Shown: positions 23,984-34,345 of the stretch, piece by piece
Layout of the letters: each line of letters starts with the position of its first letter
Position numbering within the stretch: the stretch's first letter is position 1
Notes under the pieces: model-generated
Database searches by the model: none
What the model saw: the letters and a program-made list of their open reading frames with translations, nothing else
Told to the model about the DNA's origin: nothing
Program-made: the position numbers and the translations under genes
Origin: Micrococcus sp.
Lineage (GTDB): Bacteria; Actinomycetota; Actinomycetes; Actinomycetales; Micrococcaceae
DNA: 64,000 bases
Direction of reading: 5' to 3'
NCBI GenBank assembly: GCA_029961105.1
Contig: JASBVO010000002.1
Coordinates: 62,001 to 126,000 of the forward strand

Positions 23984-24292
23984 CTAGCCGACCGGCTCCC
24001 ACCGGCCGCGGGCGCGGCGCAGCACCTCGAGCCGGCCGGTGGTGGCCACCTCCATCACTGCCATCCGCATCTGCGCCGCCGCGCTGAGGGCGGCACGGTT
24101 CTCCCCGTGCCAGGTCGACTCCGGCACGGTGAACCGCAGGACGATCCGCGGCACCCGCGCCACCACCTCCAGGTCCTTCGCCTCCACGGTGAACGACGCC
24201 GCCAGGGCGGCCTCCGCGGAGTCCATGACCTCCTCGGGGGCGTGGCCGGGCAACAGGTCCCCGATCTGCAGACGGGCTCGGAAGGAGGGCAT
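23984..24292 (-). CDS. Conserved small hypothetical protein
   Basis: A 102-residue soluble protein without a recognised domain. It reads as an alpha/beta protein (VEAKDLEVVARVPRIVLRFTVPEST) with no membrane segment or cysteines. The start chosen (MPSFRARLQIG) is exactly seven bases after TAGAAT, a good leaderless -10; an ATG three codons earlier is the alternative. It is convergent with the coiled-coil gene and divergent from the old yellow enzyme gene. Nothing in the sequence or context indicates a function. Confidence 0.6.
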   Translation of the reverse strand: MPSFRARLQIGDLLPGHAPEEVMDSAEAALAASFTVEAKDLEVVARVPRIVLRFTVPESTWHGENRAALSAAAQMRMAVMEVATTGRLEVLRRARGRWEPVG

Positions 24293-24434
24293 GCGGACCA
24301 TTCTAGGAAGCGCCCCCCCGCCCTGGTCCGGCCGGTACCGCCGGGGCCCGCCGGCCGCCGGTTCGCCACCGGCCGTCGGTCCCGCCCCGTGGAACGCCGG
24401 AATACCACCGGGCCGCCGCGCGGTTGTGCCCGGT

Positions 24435-25598
24435 ATGAGCCTTCTCTTCGAACCCGCCACCGTGGCCGGCCAGACCCTCCGCAACCGCCTGATCCTGCCG
24501 CCGATGTGCCAGTACACAGTCACCACCAAGGACGGCGTTCCCGGCCCCTGGCAGATGGTCCACCTGGGCGCCCGGGCCGCCGGCGGCTTCGGCATGGTGG
24601 TGGCCGAGGCCACTGCCGTCACCCCGGCGGGCAGGATCTCCGACCAGGACACCGGGCTGTGGAACGACGCCCAGTGCGAGGCCTGGGCGCCGATCGCCGA
24701 CTTCATCCGCTCGCAGGGGGCGGTGCCCGGGATCCAGCTGGGCCACGCCGGCTCCAAGGCCTCCACCTGGCCGGCCCACCCCGGGTTCGACTCCGGCCCC
24801 ATCCCGCCGGAGGAAGGCGGCTGGGAGACCGTCTCACCCTCGGGCATCCCGGCGGTCTCCGCCTCCGCCCCTACCCGCGAACTGACAGATGCCGAGATCG
24901 AGGAGGTCATCGCGGCCTTCGTCGCCGCGGCCCGGCGTGCGGACGCGGCCGGCTTCGACGCCGTGGTGGTCCACGGGGCGCACGGCTACCTGCTGCACCA
25001 GTTCCTGTCCCCCGTCACCAACCGCCGCACCGACCAGTGGGGCGGCTCCTTCGAGAACCGGACCCGCCTGGTGCGCCGGGTCGTGGCCGGCATCCGCGAG
25101 GCCTGGCCCGCGGACAAGGTGCTGGGCCTGCGGCTCTCCGGCTCGGACTGGGTCCAGAGCAGTTGGGCCGTGGAGGACACCGTGCGCCTGGTGCGCACCC
25201 TCGTGGACGATGGCCTGGACTGGGTCGACCTGTCCTCCGGCGGCATCGGGGACACCTACCTCGGCCCGAAGGGCCCGGGGTATCAGGTGCCCCTCGCGGA
25301 GGCCGTGAAGCGCAGCACCGAGGACCTCGTCCTGGCCCCGGGCCGCGGTCTCGCGGTGGACGGGGACGGTCCCGACGGCGGCGCCCGCCGGCTGTTCGTC
25401 TCCACGGTCGGGTCCATCACCTCCTTCGAGACGGCGGAGGCCGTCCTGGTCAATGACCGCGCGGACGCCGTCGGCATCGGCCGGGCCGCCCTGGTGCGCC
25501 CGAACTGGCCCGCCGAGGCCGCCCGGTCCCTGGATGACGACCGCTTCCGCGAGCTCGTCGCCGCCCCCTACCACCGGGGCACGTGGGGACGGCCCTGA
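24435..25598 (+). CDS. Old yellow enzyme family NADH:flavin oxidoreductase (YqjM-like)
   Basis: A 387-residue FMN-dependent TIM-barrel ene-reductase. Family features: N-terminal RNRLILPPMCQYT (the Cys of the YqjM/thermophilic-like branch that tunes FMN), the Q-L-G-H-A-G block, the substrate-binding HGAHGYLLHQFLSPVTNRRTDQWGG segment, and the phosphate-binding VSTVGSITS and VGIGRAALVRPNW. Such enzymes reduce activated C=C bonds with NAD(P)H and often protect against electrophiles. The barrel is complete, with a short insert near residue 300. No clear ribosome site precedes the ATG. The physiological substrate is unknown. Confidence 0.9.
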   Translation: MSLLFEPATVAGQTLRNRLILPPMCQYTVTTKDGVPGPWQMVHLGARAAGGFGMVVAEATAVTPAGRISDQDTGLWNDAQCEAWAPIADFIRSQGAVPGIQLGHAGSKASTWPAHPGFDSGPIPPEEGGWETVSPSGIPAVSASAPTRELTDAEIEEVIAAFVAAARRADAAGFDAVVVHGAHGYLLHQFLSPVTNRRTDQWGGSFENRTRLVRRVVAGIREAWPADKVLGLRLSGSDWVQSSWAVEDTVRLVRTLVDDGLDWVDLSSGGIGDTYLGPKGPGYQVPLAEAVKRSTEDLVLAPGRGLAVDGDGPDGGARRLFVSTVGSITSFETAEAVLVNDRADAVGIGRAALVRPNWPAEAARSLDDDRFRELVAAPYHRGTWGRP

Positions 25599-25669
25599 CC
25601 CGAGGGCGCCGGCCCGTGGCAGCCGCGGCATGACCAGCACCGGCCGGCCGGAGGACTACGCTGGATGAG

Positions 25670-26452
25670 GTGCTGCCCTTCCTGTTGATCCAGACCCGCT
25701 CGGATGACGCGGTCGCCGCCGACGAGGTGCGCTCCACCACCGTCCTGGGCGGCTTCGGTCCCGGCGAGCTGGCCACGTTGCGGCTGGACCAGGTCGTCGC
25801 GGCCACCGGTCCGTCGTCGGGTGGGACGGCGGACCTGGACTGGGACAAGGTCCTGGCCCGGCACTCCGGGGTGATCGTGGGCGGCAGCCCCTTCACCTCC
25901 TCGGACCCGGACGAGTTCAAGTCGGACCTGCAGATCGTGGTGGAGGCCGAGCTGCGCCGGTTGCTGGACGTCGTCATCGACCGGGACGTGCCCTTCCTCG
26001 GGGCCTGCTACGGGGTGGGCACCCTCGGCCTGCACCAGGGCGCCACGGTGGACGCGACCTTCGGGGAACCGGCGGGAGCCGTCGTCGTGCGGTTGACCGA
26101 GGCCGGGCGCGCGGACCCGTTGCTGGCCGGCATGGACACGGAGTTCGAGGCCTTCGTGGGGCACAAGGAGGCGATCCGCACCCTGCCCGAGCACGCCGAG
26201 GTGCTGGTGTCCGGCGAGGCCTGCCCCGTGCAGATGTTCCGGATCGGGCAGCACCAGTACGCCACCCAGTTCCACCCCGAGCTGGACCTGGAGGGGTTGC
26301 TGTACCGGCTGGAGACCTACGCGGACAACGGCTACTACGACCCGGCCGAGGCCGAGGAGCTGTTCGCCCGGGTGCGGGCCGCCTCGGTCACCGAGCCGCG
26401 CAAGGTGCTGGCGAACTTCCGGCGGCGCTATGCCCGGCGGCGTCGGGCCTAG
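25670..26452 (+). CDS. Class I glutamine amidotransferase (GMP-synthase-like)
   Basis: A 260-residue stand-alone GATase1 protein. The nucleophile elbow is G-A-C-Y-G (LGACYGVGTL) and the His-Glu pair is in TQFHPELD, so the Cys-His-Glu triad is complete. Stand-alone members of this family are usually annotated glutamine amidotransferase or GMP synthase-like; what accepts the ammonia is unknown. The GTG start lies seven bases after TACGCT with no Shine-Dalgarno, a leaderless arrangement. The stop overlaps by four bases the stop of the convergent membrane-protein gene. Confidence 0.83.
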   Translation: MLPFLLIQTRSDDAVAADEVRSTTVLGGFGPGELATLRLDQVVAATGPSSGGTADLDWDKVLARHSGVIVGGSPFTSSDPDEFKSDLQIVVEAELRRLLDVVIDRDVPFLGACYGVGTLGLHQGATVDATFGEPAGAVVVRLTEAGRADPLLAGMDTEFEAFVGHKEAIRTLPEHAEVLVSGEACPVQMFRIGQHQYATQFHPELDLEGLLYRLETYADNGYYDPAEAEELFARVRAASVTEPRKVLANFRRRYARRRRA

Positions 26453-26880
26453 CGCATTCGGCGGGCCCGCTGGCGCTCGGCCAGCCAGTCGGTGACGTCG
26501 TGTTCGCTCACCCCGCGGTCCTCCCAGTCCCGGTACCAGCCGGGCTTCAGCGTGCGCGGCAGGCGGTGGCTGGTCCATATGGCCGCCACGATGCAGGCCG
26601 CGAGGCCCACGACCATGACCACGCCCCAGAGGGGCGGGGCTGAGCTGGATCCCCCGGCAGCAACGGTGAGTCCACCGAAGACGGCCACGAACATGATCCC
26701 GGCTCCGGCCAGGGCCATCGGCAACAGCCCCCAGTACTTCCCGGTCATGGTCAGCGGGGGCCGGGTCAACGTCCAGCTGCGGAACCGGCCGGTGTAGGAC
26801 AACCAGGCGGTGACGAAGAATCCTGCCGCGATCAGGGAAAGCACCACAGCGAGCGCGAGCCCGGTCATCTCCTCGGACAT
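26449..26880 (-). CDS. Small membrane protein, function unknown
   Basis: A 143-residue protein with about four hydrophobic segments (LALAVVLSLIAAGFFVTAWL near the N-terminus, then two central stretches and one from residue about 85) and a hydrophilic Arg-rich C-terminal tail (DWLAERQRARRMR) that is probably cytoplasmic. GGAAGGAG lies a few bases before the ATG, a strong site, so it is very likely expressed. No domain recognised. It overlaps tail-to-tail with the glutamine amidotransferase gene. Confidence 0.7.
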   Translation of the reverse strand: MSEEMTGLALAVVLSLIAAGFFVTAWLSYTGRFRSWTLTRPPLTMTGKYWGLLPMALAGAGIMFVAVFGGLTVAAGGSSSAPPLWGVVMVVGLAACIVAAIWTSHRLPRTLKPGWYRDWEDRGVSEHDVTDWLAERQRARRMR

Positions 26881-27163
26881 ACGCTGTCTCCTTCCCTCGG
26901 TCGGTTCAGCCCTTGGCGGCCGTGAGGTTCACGCCGTCGGGCGCCAGCCCCTCCGACCTGCGCGGACATGCCCCATTACCCCGTTCTCCACGTTATCCGG
27001 GCACGGGCCTGCCGTGCCGCTGGACGGCATGGGGTGTTCTCCCCATGCGAGGCCCTCTGTACCGCGCCGCATCGGACCCCTCGCCCGTCTCGACCGGGTC
27101 GATCTGGCCCCTCCCACGGTCCGGCGGCGTGACCGGTGCCCCGGACTCGGGTAGAACTGAAGC

Positions 27164-27703
27164 ATGAGTGTTCGCACCCCCGACCCGAATCCCGGGTGGC
27201 TTTCGGAAGAGGATCTCTACGAGGCCCGCCGCCGCCTGCCCATGGTCTACGTGGAGGCCCTGCCCGTCCGCCTGGACCCGCTGGGGTACGTGTCGGAGAT
27301 CGGTCTGCTGTACCTGGCCGACGGCGGCGGACACCTGCGCCGCACCTTCGTGTCCGGCCGCGTGATGTACCGCGAGACCGTCCGGGCCGCCCTGATGCGC
27401 CACCTGGAGAAGGACCTGGGCCCGCTCGCCCTGCCCCAGTTGCCGCCGTCGATCACCCCGTTCACGGTGGCCGAGTACTTCCCGTCCCCGTCCGAGACGG
27501 GCCTGACGGACGACCGCCAGCACGTGGTGGCCCTGGCCTACCTGGTCCCGGTCACCGGGGAGTGCCAGCCTCGGGGCGATGCCCTCGAGCTCACGTGGCT
27601 GACGCCGGAGGAGGCGCTCAGCGCCGAGATCCAGGCCGAGTTCATCGGCGGCCGCGGCAACCTGGTGCGTCAGGCGCTGGCGCACGTGGGCTGGGGGCGC
27701 TGA
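27164..27703 (+). CDS. NUDIX-hydrolase-like protein (DUF4916 type)
   Basis: A 179-residue protein with NUDIX-like architecture: PVRLDPLGYVSEIGLLYLADGG beta strands, the RVMYRETVRAALMRHLEKDLG segment in place of a canonical Nudix box, and the ELTWLTPEEAL block usual near Nudix C-termini. The classical REUxEE catalytic pattern is not intact, so hydrolase activity is doubtful. It matches what I know of the actinobacterial DUF4916 family. TAGAAC six bases before the ATG may be a leaderless -10. The next gene begins three bases after its stop, so the two are an operon. Confidence 0.7.
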   Translation: MSVRTPDPNPGWLSEEDLYEARRRLPMVYVEALPVRLDPLGYVSEIGLLYLADGGGHLRRTFVSGRVMYRETVRAALMRHLEKDLGPLALPQLPPSITPFTVAEYFPSPSETGLTDDRQHVVALAYLVPVTGECQPRGDALELTWLTPEEALSAEIQAEFIGGRGNLVRQALAHVGWGR

Positions 27704-27706
27704 ACC

Positions 27707-28687
27707 ATGTCCGCACCGAACACGCCCGCCGCCGCTGCGGCGTCAGCCTCCTCACCCGCTTCGGCCGCGTCGTCGGCCGCCACCGGCGCGTCCTGGCGCG
27801 ACATCGGTGGGGACTACCTGCGCTCCGTCAAGGCCCAGCAGGTCCAGGCCGGGGACCGGTTCCTGACCCGGAAGGGCGAGCCCTCGTCCCCGGTGACGCG
27901 GACCCGCATCGCCCGCGACGACTTCGGCACCCCTGCCCTGGTCATCGCCACCCTCGCCGATGACCGCGAGGTCCGGATCGCCTTCGGCTCCACCATCCGG
28001 GTGCGCACGCACCGTCCCGCTCCGTCGCTGGACGCCACCGCGGACCTGGCCCCCGTCCAGGAGGGTTCGCCGGAGGCCGTGGTGGTGGAGATCGCCCAGC
28101 GCCACCCCGACGACCAGCGGCTGCTGGCCCTGGCCGCCAAGCTGTCCCGCGGGATCAACATGCGCTCGGGGGCCCAGCTCGAGGACATCGACACCATGGC
28201 CCGGTACCTGTTCGTGGACCTCGACGACTCCGACGGCGCGCTGCGGGCCACCACGCTGCTGACGCCCCTGCCCTTCGACGGGGCCATGGGCCGGTGGAAG
28301 TCGATCGAGTCCTCACTGGCGCTGGCCGCGAACATCCACCACCACCGGGGAGACACGGCCCAGGCGGAGAAGCTGGGCGCCCGGCTGCGGGAGCCCGACG
28401 AGTCCGAGGCGGACCCGATCCGCGCCCAGCGGCAGGCGGAGTTCCGCCAGCGCCAGCTCAACGAGCCAAACCTCTACGACCGGGAGATACTGCGCGCGGA
28501 GAGCGCGGGCGACCTCGCGGCGGAGCGCGGGTGGCGCGAGTCCCGGCTGTCCACGCTGTTCTACCTGCGGGCCCGCGGCGGCTCGGAGACCTACACGGGC
28601 GAGGAGCTGGACCGCCTGGTCCGGCTCGAGGTCACGGCGTTGCGGGAGCTGGCGGACCGGCAGGCCGCGGCCGGCCCGGACGCCTGA
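27707..28687 (+). CDS. Uncharacterised actinobacterial protein
   Basis: A 326-residue soluble protein. A 30-residue Ala/Ser-rich head is followed by a beta-rich segment (residues about 40-105: QVQAGDRFLTRKGEPSSPVTRTRI) and then a mainly helical region (about 125-325), with LALAANIHHHRGDTAQAEKLGARL resembling one tetratricopeptide-like hairpin. No catalytic motif is visible and no family can be named with confidence. It starts three bases after the NUDIX-like gene, so the two likely act together. The downstream gene is convergent, one base away from its stop. Confidence 0.65.
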   Translation: MSAPNTPAAAAASASSPASAASSAATGASWRDIGGDYLRSVKAQQVQAGDRFLTRKGEPSSPVTRTRIARDDFGTPALVIATLADDREVRIAFGSTIRVRTHRPAPSLDATADLAPVQEGSPEAVVVEIAQRHPDDQRLLALAAKLSRGINMRSGAQLEDIDTMARYLFVDLDDSDGALRATTLLTPLPFDGAMGRWKSIESSLALAANIHHHRGDTAQAEKLGARLREPDESEADPIRAQRQAEFRQRQLNEPNLYDREILRAESAGDLAAERGWRESRLSTLFYLRARGGSETYTGEELDRLVRLEVTALRELADRQAAAGPDA

Positions 28688-28688
28688 G

Positions 28689-29789
28689 TCAGCCGCGGGC
28701 CTGGGTGGCAGGGTCGGCGTCACGGCGGACCCACTTGCGCCAGGCCCAGGGGTAGAGCACACAGGCCACGCCGACGACGGCGCCGATGACGGTCTCGATG
28801 AACCGGTCGCTCAGCAGCGCGGGGCCATCCACCGGCGACCCGGTCCCCACCGTGACCAGGACGGTGGACAGCAGCGCCAGCGGGGTGACCACCATCTGGG
28901 CCAGCACGTACTGCCGGGCGATGTAGAGCTCGGCCGTGGTCTGGAAGACGGCGATGATGAGGATCATCAGCCAGGGCTCGGGCCGGAGCCAGAGGATCCC
29001 GGCCATGAGGACCAGGCCGAGGAAGGTCCCGATGATCCGCTGCAGGCCGCGGTTGACGCGGTAGCGGGTGGAGTGGCCGGCCAGCGGGACGACGGCGGCG
29101 ACCATGGCCCAGTAGTTGTGCTCGATGCCCAGGGCGGGCCCCAGGGCGGTGGCCAGGGAGCCGGCCACGCCCGCGGCGATCACGTACCACATGGCCTCGA
29201 GCCAGATGAGCCGGTGCTCGTCCGAGGTGGACTGCTCCCAGGGGGTCCAGACGAGTGGCTCCCGGTGGGAGGGCAGGATGCGGGAGCCCAGCCCCACCAG
29301 GATGGCGAAGGCCACGGTGGCCACCGCGGTCAGCATCGCCTCGCCCAGCGGTGGCTGGTAGGGCACCGAGGACACGGCGGCGAAGGCGAAGATGTGGAAC
29401 AGCGATCCGGCCGGGCGCAGCTTCCAGTAGCCGGCGATCACCGCGCAGGCACCGGACACCACGGTGGTCAGGCCCACGAGCGCCCAGGGGTTCTCCGACT
29501 CGGAGAAACCGTTGCGCCCGGCCAGGGTGGCCGCCAGGATCACCGCGATCATCAGCAGCCCGGCCCGCAACTGCATCTGCAGCCGGACCCCGTGCGTGGT
29601 GTTGCGGCCGTAGATGCCGGTGAACGCCCCGAAGGAGGCGAAGATCGCCAGGTCGATCCGGTCGATCAGCAGCAGCGTGAGCAACGGGACCAGCACGGTG
29701 ATCCCGCAGCGGATCCCCACCTCGTGGTCCCTGTTCGCCGGAGCGATCGTGAACAGCGACGGGATCGGGTTGAGGTCGGACATCCGCAT
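28689..29789 (-). CDS. FUSC-family membrane transporter
   Basis: A 366-residue integral membrane protein of the FUSC/aromatic-acid-exporter superfamily. It has two blocks of hydrophobic helices (about residues 25-165 and 215-350) separated by a hydrophilic linker, the typical duplicated half-domain, with the family-like segment YWAMVAAVVPLAGHSTRYRVNRGLQRIIGTFLGLV in the second block. Homologues export aromatic carboxylates or related compounds; the substrate here is unknown. The start (MRMSDL) has GGGGAG six bases upstream; a longer open frame upstream has no family support. It is divergent from tgt. Confidence 0.8.
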   Translation of the reverse strand: MRMSDLNPIPSLFTIAPANRDHEVGIRCGITVLVPLLTLLLIDRIDLAIFASFGAFTGIYGRNTTHGVRLQMQLRAGLLMIAVILAATLAGRNGFSESENPWALVGLTTVVSGACAVIAGYWKLRPAGSLFHIFAFAAVSSVPYQPPLGEAMLTAVATVAFAILVGLGSRILPSHREPLVWTPWEQSTSDEHRLIWLEAMWYVIAAGVAGSLATALGPALGIEHNYWAMVAAVVPLAGHSTRYRVNRGLQRIIGTFLGLVLMAGILWLRPEPWLMILIIAVFQTTAELYIARQYVLAQMVVTPLALLSTVLVTVGTGSPVDGPALLSDRFIETVIGAVVGVACVLYPWAWRKWVRRDADPATQARG

Positions 29790-29829
29790 GGACGCTCTCC
29801 CCTCCCGCCGCTGGCCTGATTGCTCCTGA

Positions 29830-31275
<1,446 letters not shown>

Positions 31276-31319
31276 GCCCGGGTCTCCCTCCGCCCCCGGC
31301 CGACAACGGGCGCGGCCCG

Positions 31320-31382
31320 CATCGAGGTGACACGATCCTGCGTTGTCCCGGCCGTCCGGCGCAGGATCGTGTCACCTCGATG
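31320..31382. repeat. Long inverted repeat, family B copy 1 (possible terminator)
   Basis: A perfect 23-base inverted repeat: arms 31320-31342 and 31360-31382 with a 17-base loop. The arm begins CATCGAGGTGACACG and ends CCTGCG. A GCGGCCCG/CGGGCCGC pair outside extends the stem. It lies between convergent tgt and a monooxygenase gene, so it may end both transcripts. The GTGACACG-nnn-CTGCG core recurs at 41184-41244. Confidence 0.88.
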
Positions 31383-31424
31383 ACGGGAGCGGGCCGCCGT
31401 GGAACAGGCCGCCGGGGACCCGGC

Positions 31425-32708
31425 TCAGGCGCTGCCGATGCGGTACGCGCGCCCCGGCGGGGTGCCGTTGACCTCCCAGTCGCCGATGTAGCGGGCCCGG
31501 TAGATCAGGGGGTTGTGGTTGGCCAGCACGCGGGCGTTGCGCCAGTGCCGGTCGAACCGCTTCGCGGAGCTGGTGGCCGAGGCCCCGCCGACCTCGAACC
31601 AGCGCGTGGCGGCCTCGAGGACGTTCCGGGCGATGACCTGCTGGGCCTGGTAGACGCGGATGTAGAGGGCGTTGACGTCATCCTCCGGCAGCGCCTCCCC
31701 GGCGGCCTCACGGGCCAGGATCTCGCCGAGCGCGGTGACGACCGCGTCGAGGGCGGCGCGGGCCGCGAAGGCGGAGGAGGACACCTCGCCGACCACCTGC
31801 AGCACCTGGGCGTCGTCGCGCGGCAGCTCGGTCACGCCGTGGCTGAAGGACCGGCGCCGGCCGCGCACGTACTCCGCGGCGTCCCGCACCACGGCCTGGG
31901 CGATGCCCGTCAGTGACGCCAGGTGCAGGAACTGCCACGACGCCTGGCCCGTCGCCACGCGGGTGCCGTCGTCCAGGCCCCCGCGGTAGACCTCGTCGGG
32001 CTCCACGGGGGTGTCCTTGAACACCGTGGTGCCGGAGGCGGTCAGCTGCTGGCCGAAGCCGTCCCAGTCATCCCGGAGGGTCACGCCCGGGGCGTCGACG
32101 GGCACGGTGGCGGCGATCTCCTCGCCCCGGGCGTCGACGGCCGCCACGATGATCCAGTCCGCGTACAGGGAACCGGTCGAGTAGTACTTCGTGCCGTTGA
32201 GACGCCAGGTTCCCTCGACGTCCTGGACGAGCCGGGTGGTCCCCTCCCCCACCGCGTTGTTCACCTCGGTGACGGCATTCCCGACGACGGCGCCCTCGCC
32301 GAGGCGGCGCAGCCACCGGTCCCGGAACGCCGGGTCCGGGTGGCCCAGCACGTTCTCCTCGTTGACGAGGTGGGCGCGCAGCGCCTGGGTCAGGTTGGAG
32401 TCCGCGGCGGCGAGCTCGACGATCAGTTCGGCGGACTCGGCGAAGCTCAGGCCGGAGCCGCCGTACTCCACCGGCACGCGCAGCGAGGTGAAGCCGGCCT
32501 CGGCGAGGCGGCGGACGGCGTCGCGGTCGATCACCCGACCGGCCTCCCGCGCTGCTGCGCTCTCGGCGATGGACCGGAAGACGGGGGCCAGTCGCTCGCG
32601 GACCTCGGCCAGCCGCGCGGCGGACCGGCTGGCGCGCGGGTCCGGTGTTCGTCCCGTGGCCGTGGGACCGGCGAGTGGCGCGAGCCGTTCGGATGTCGTG
32701 GTCATCAT
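31425..32708 (-). CDS. DszC/SfnB-type flavin-dependent monooxygenase (acyl-CoA dehydrogenase fold), second of pair
   Basis: A protein of about 427 residues with the acyl-CoA dehydrogenase fold but monooxygenase-type signatures: LAAADSNLTQALRAH, KYYSTGSLYADWIIVAA, DDWDGFGQQLTASGTTVF, and a C-terminal HWRNARVLANHNPLIYRARYIGDW. These match the DszC/SfnB group, which uses reduced flavin and oxygen on organosulfur or other heteroatom compounds rather than dehydrogenating acyl-CoA; the acyl-CoA catalytic Glu block (YEGT) is absent. It overlaps the upstream paralogue by four bases (ATGA), so translation is coupled. AAGGAG fits the second of two adjacent ATGs (32705) slightly better. A flavin reductase is not encoded nearby. 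Confidence 0.85.
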   Translation of the reverse strand: MMTTTSERLAPLAGPTATGRTPDPRASRSAARLAEVRERLAPVFRSIAESAAAREAGRVIDRDAVRRLAEAGFTSLRVPVEYGGSGLSFAESAELIVELAAADSNLTQALRAHLVNEENVLGHPDPAFRDRWLRRLGEGAVVGNAVTEVNNAVGEGTTRLVQDVEGTWRLNGTKYYSTGSLYADWIIVAAVDARGEEIAATVPVDAPGVTLRDDWDGFGQQLTASGTTVFKDTPVEPDEVYRGGLDDGTRVATGQASWQFLHLASLTGIAQAVVRDAAEYVRGRRRSFSHGVTELPRDDAQVLQVVGEVSSSAFAARAALDAVVTALGEILAREAAGEALPEDDVNALYIRVYQAQQVIARNVLEAATRWFEVGGASATSSAKRFDRHWRNARVLANHNPLIYRARYIGDWEVNGTPPGRAYRIGSA

Positions 32709-34129
32709 GCTCCTTCGGTGGTGACTGCGGTGGCGACTGCGGTGGGCGCCGCCTCGGCGGCCGCGTGGCCGCTGGCCGCCGGGTCGGAGTTTCGGGCGGT
32801 GGAGTGGAACGGCGGGACCGTGCCGTTGATCCGGTAGTCCCCGACGGCCCGGGTGCGGTAGATCAGCGGGGTGTGGCTGGCGATGGTCCGGGCGTTCAGC
32901 CAGTGCTGGTGCAGTTGCTTCGAGGCATCGGTGGCGGAGGCGCCGCCGGACTCGAAGATTTGGTTGGTGGCCTCGAGGACCAGCTCCGAGACGACGAGGG
33001 TGGCCTCGGACAGGGCGATGTTGCTCCGGGCATGGGCGTCCAGCACCACGGGGTCCTCCAGGTCCAGGTGGCCGCGCACCTGCCGATAGGACTCCTCGAC
33101 GACGGCGGCCGCGGACGTCACGATGTGCCGGGCTGCGGAGACCTTGGCGGACACGGAGCCGATGACGTGGTGGACCAGCGGGTCCTCGGCCGGGGTCTCG
33201 GCGGCGGCGTGGTCATAGGTGCGCCTGCGGGCGCGCACGAAGTCGGTGATCCCGGCCAGTGCCGCGGCGCCGATGCCGGCCTGAGTCGCGGCCAGCACGA
33301 CCCACAGCACCGAGTAGGCCAGCACGCCGGTGGGGACGTTGAACTCCTGGGTCCGCTGCGCCCGCACGGGGACGGCCTCGAAGGTGGTGGTGCCGGAGGC
33401 GGTGAGACGTTGGCCGAAGCCGTTCCAGTCATCGATCCGCGCCACGCCCCGGTCCCGGGCGTCCACGATCGCGAAGACCGGCCCCTCGTCCTCGCGGCCG
33501 GGCCTGGTGGCCGTGACGAGGAGGTGGTCGGCGAAGACGGCCCCGGTGGAGTAGAACTTGTCCCCGGTGAGCCGCGCGATCTCGGTGTCCCCGAGGGCGG
33601 CCGCCGCCTGGGCGATGTCCGGGTCCGCCTCGATCCAGCGCACGGGCCGCGTGCCCGCCGACGGCGGCAGTTCGACGAGCGCGTTGCCGAAGACCTTCCC
33701 GGCGGCCACCTCGGCGAGCCACCACCGCGAGACGGCGCCCTGGGACTCGTTCTCGTGCTGCTCGGTGAACATGAAGTGCCCGTGCAGGGCCTGCGGGAGG
33801 TTCGAGTCCGCGGCCGCGAGGTCCACGAGCAGTGCGGCCAGCTGGGGCAGGCTCGCCCCGATCCCCCCGTGCTGGCGGCCCAGGCGGACCCTGGTGAACC
33901 CGGAGTCGCGCAGGTGCTCGATGGCAGCGAAGGCCAGCTCGTGGTCCTGCTCCCGCTGGCGGGCCCCCTCACCGATGAGCCGGAAGACCGGGGCGAAGTG
34001 CGCGCTGAGCTGTGCGTCCGTGGGCGGCCCGTCGAGGACGGCCTTCCGCAGTTGGTCGAAGGTGGGCAGTCCGGCCGGCCTGGCGTCGCCGGGTAGGGAG
34101 GCGTTGTCGGGGGTGGCGGTATGGGTCAC
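32705..34129 (-). CDS. DszC/SfnB-type flavin-dependent monooxygenase, first of pair
   Basis: A 474-residue paralogue of the downstream protein: LAAADSNLPQALHGHFMF, DKFYSTGAVFADHLLVTA, DDWNGFGQRLTASGTTTF and HWLNARTIASHTPLIYRTRAVGDY. The C-terminus adds about 30 Ala/Thr-rich residues that end at the overlap with the next gene. Like DszC, it should be an oxygenase fed with reduced flavin by a reductase encoded elsewhere. The GTG start has GAAAGG seven bases upstream. A SAM-IV-type riboswitch lies 80-215 bases upstream on the same strand, which ties the pair to sulfur status and supports organosulfur compounds (sulfones, sulfoxides or aromatic sulfur) as substrates; the exact substrate is unknown. 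Confidence 0.85.
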   Translation of the reverse strand: MTHTATPDNASLPGDARPAGLPTFDQLRKAVLDGPPTDAQLSAHFAPVFRLIGEGARQREQDHELAFAAIEHLRDSGFTRVRLGRQHGGIGASLPQLAALLVDLAAADSNLPQALHGHFMFTEQHENESQGAVSRWWLAEVAAGKVFGNALVELPPSAGTRPVRWIEADPDIAQAAAALGDTEIARLTGDKFYSTGAVFADHLLVTATRPGREDEGPVFAIVDARDRGVARIDDWNGFGQRLTASGTTTFEAVPVRAQRTQEFNVPTGVLAYSVLWVVLAATQAGIGAAALAGITDFVRARRRTYDHAAAETPAEDPLVHHVIGSVSAKVSAARHIVTSAAAVVEESYRQVRGHLDLEDPVVLDAHARSNIALSEATLVVSELVLEATNQIFESGGASATDASKQLHQHWLNARTIASHTPLIYRTRAVGDYRINGTVPPFHSTARNSDPAASGHAAAEAAPTAVATAVTTEGA

Positions 34130-34214
34130 GGTGATGCCTTTCGGTCATCGGGGCACACGTGACGGGGTCCGTGCGTGCCGGGGAGGCGAGCGGGTCGGCC
34201 CGCGGCCGGACGTG

Positions 34215-34345
34215 GTGTCCCTGAGGTGCCGTACTTGCCCGCCGGCGGGTGCCGAGGGGCCGAATCATCACCTGGAGCACCCCACTACAGCGAGAGGGTT
34301 GCTGTCCGGTCAGCCAGGGCTTGTGGCCGGATCTCGTGATTCTGC
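34215..34345 (-). promoter_or_regulatory. SAM-IV-type S-adenosylmethionine riboswitch
   Basis: On the minus strand the outer stem P1 pairs GAATCA (34337-34342) with TGATTC (34262-34267). Between them the conserved core reads CAAGCCC, then GACCGGACAGCAACCCTC, then GTGGGGTGCTCC and AGGTGATGA, matching the actinobacterial SAM-IV pattern as I recall it (GCAACCCTCC, GGTGGGGTGCCCCGGGTGATGA). A further GC hairpin (CCCGCCGGCGGG) follows, as expected for the 3' pseudoknot/P5 part. SAM riboswitches switch genes off when SAM is plentiful. The downstream genes are the two DszC/SfnB-type monooxygenases. The 3' limit is approximate. Confidence 0.85.

Noticed and set aside
31425-34129. Two ordinary acyl-CoA dehydrogenases
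   Set aside because: The STG-FADW and GFGQ-LTASGTT blocks and the lack of the catalytic YEGT region point to DszC/SfnB-type monooxygenases.
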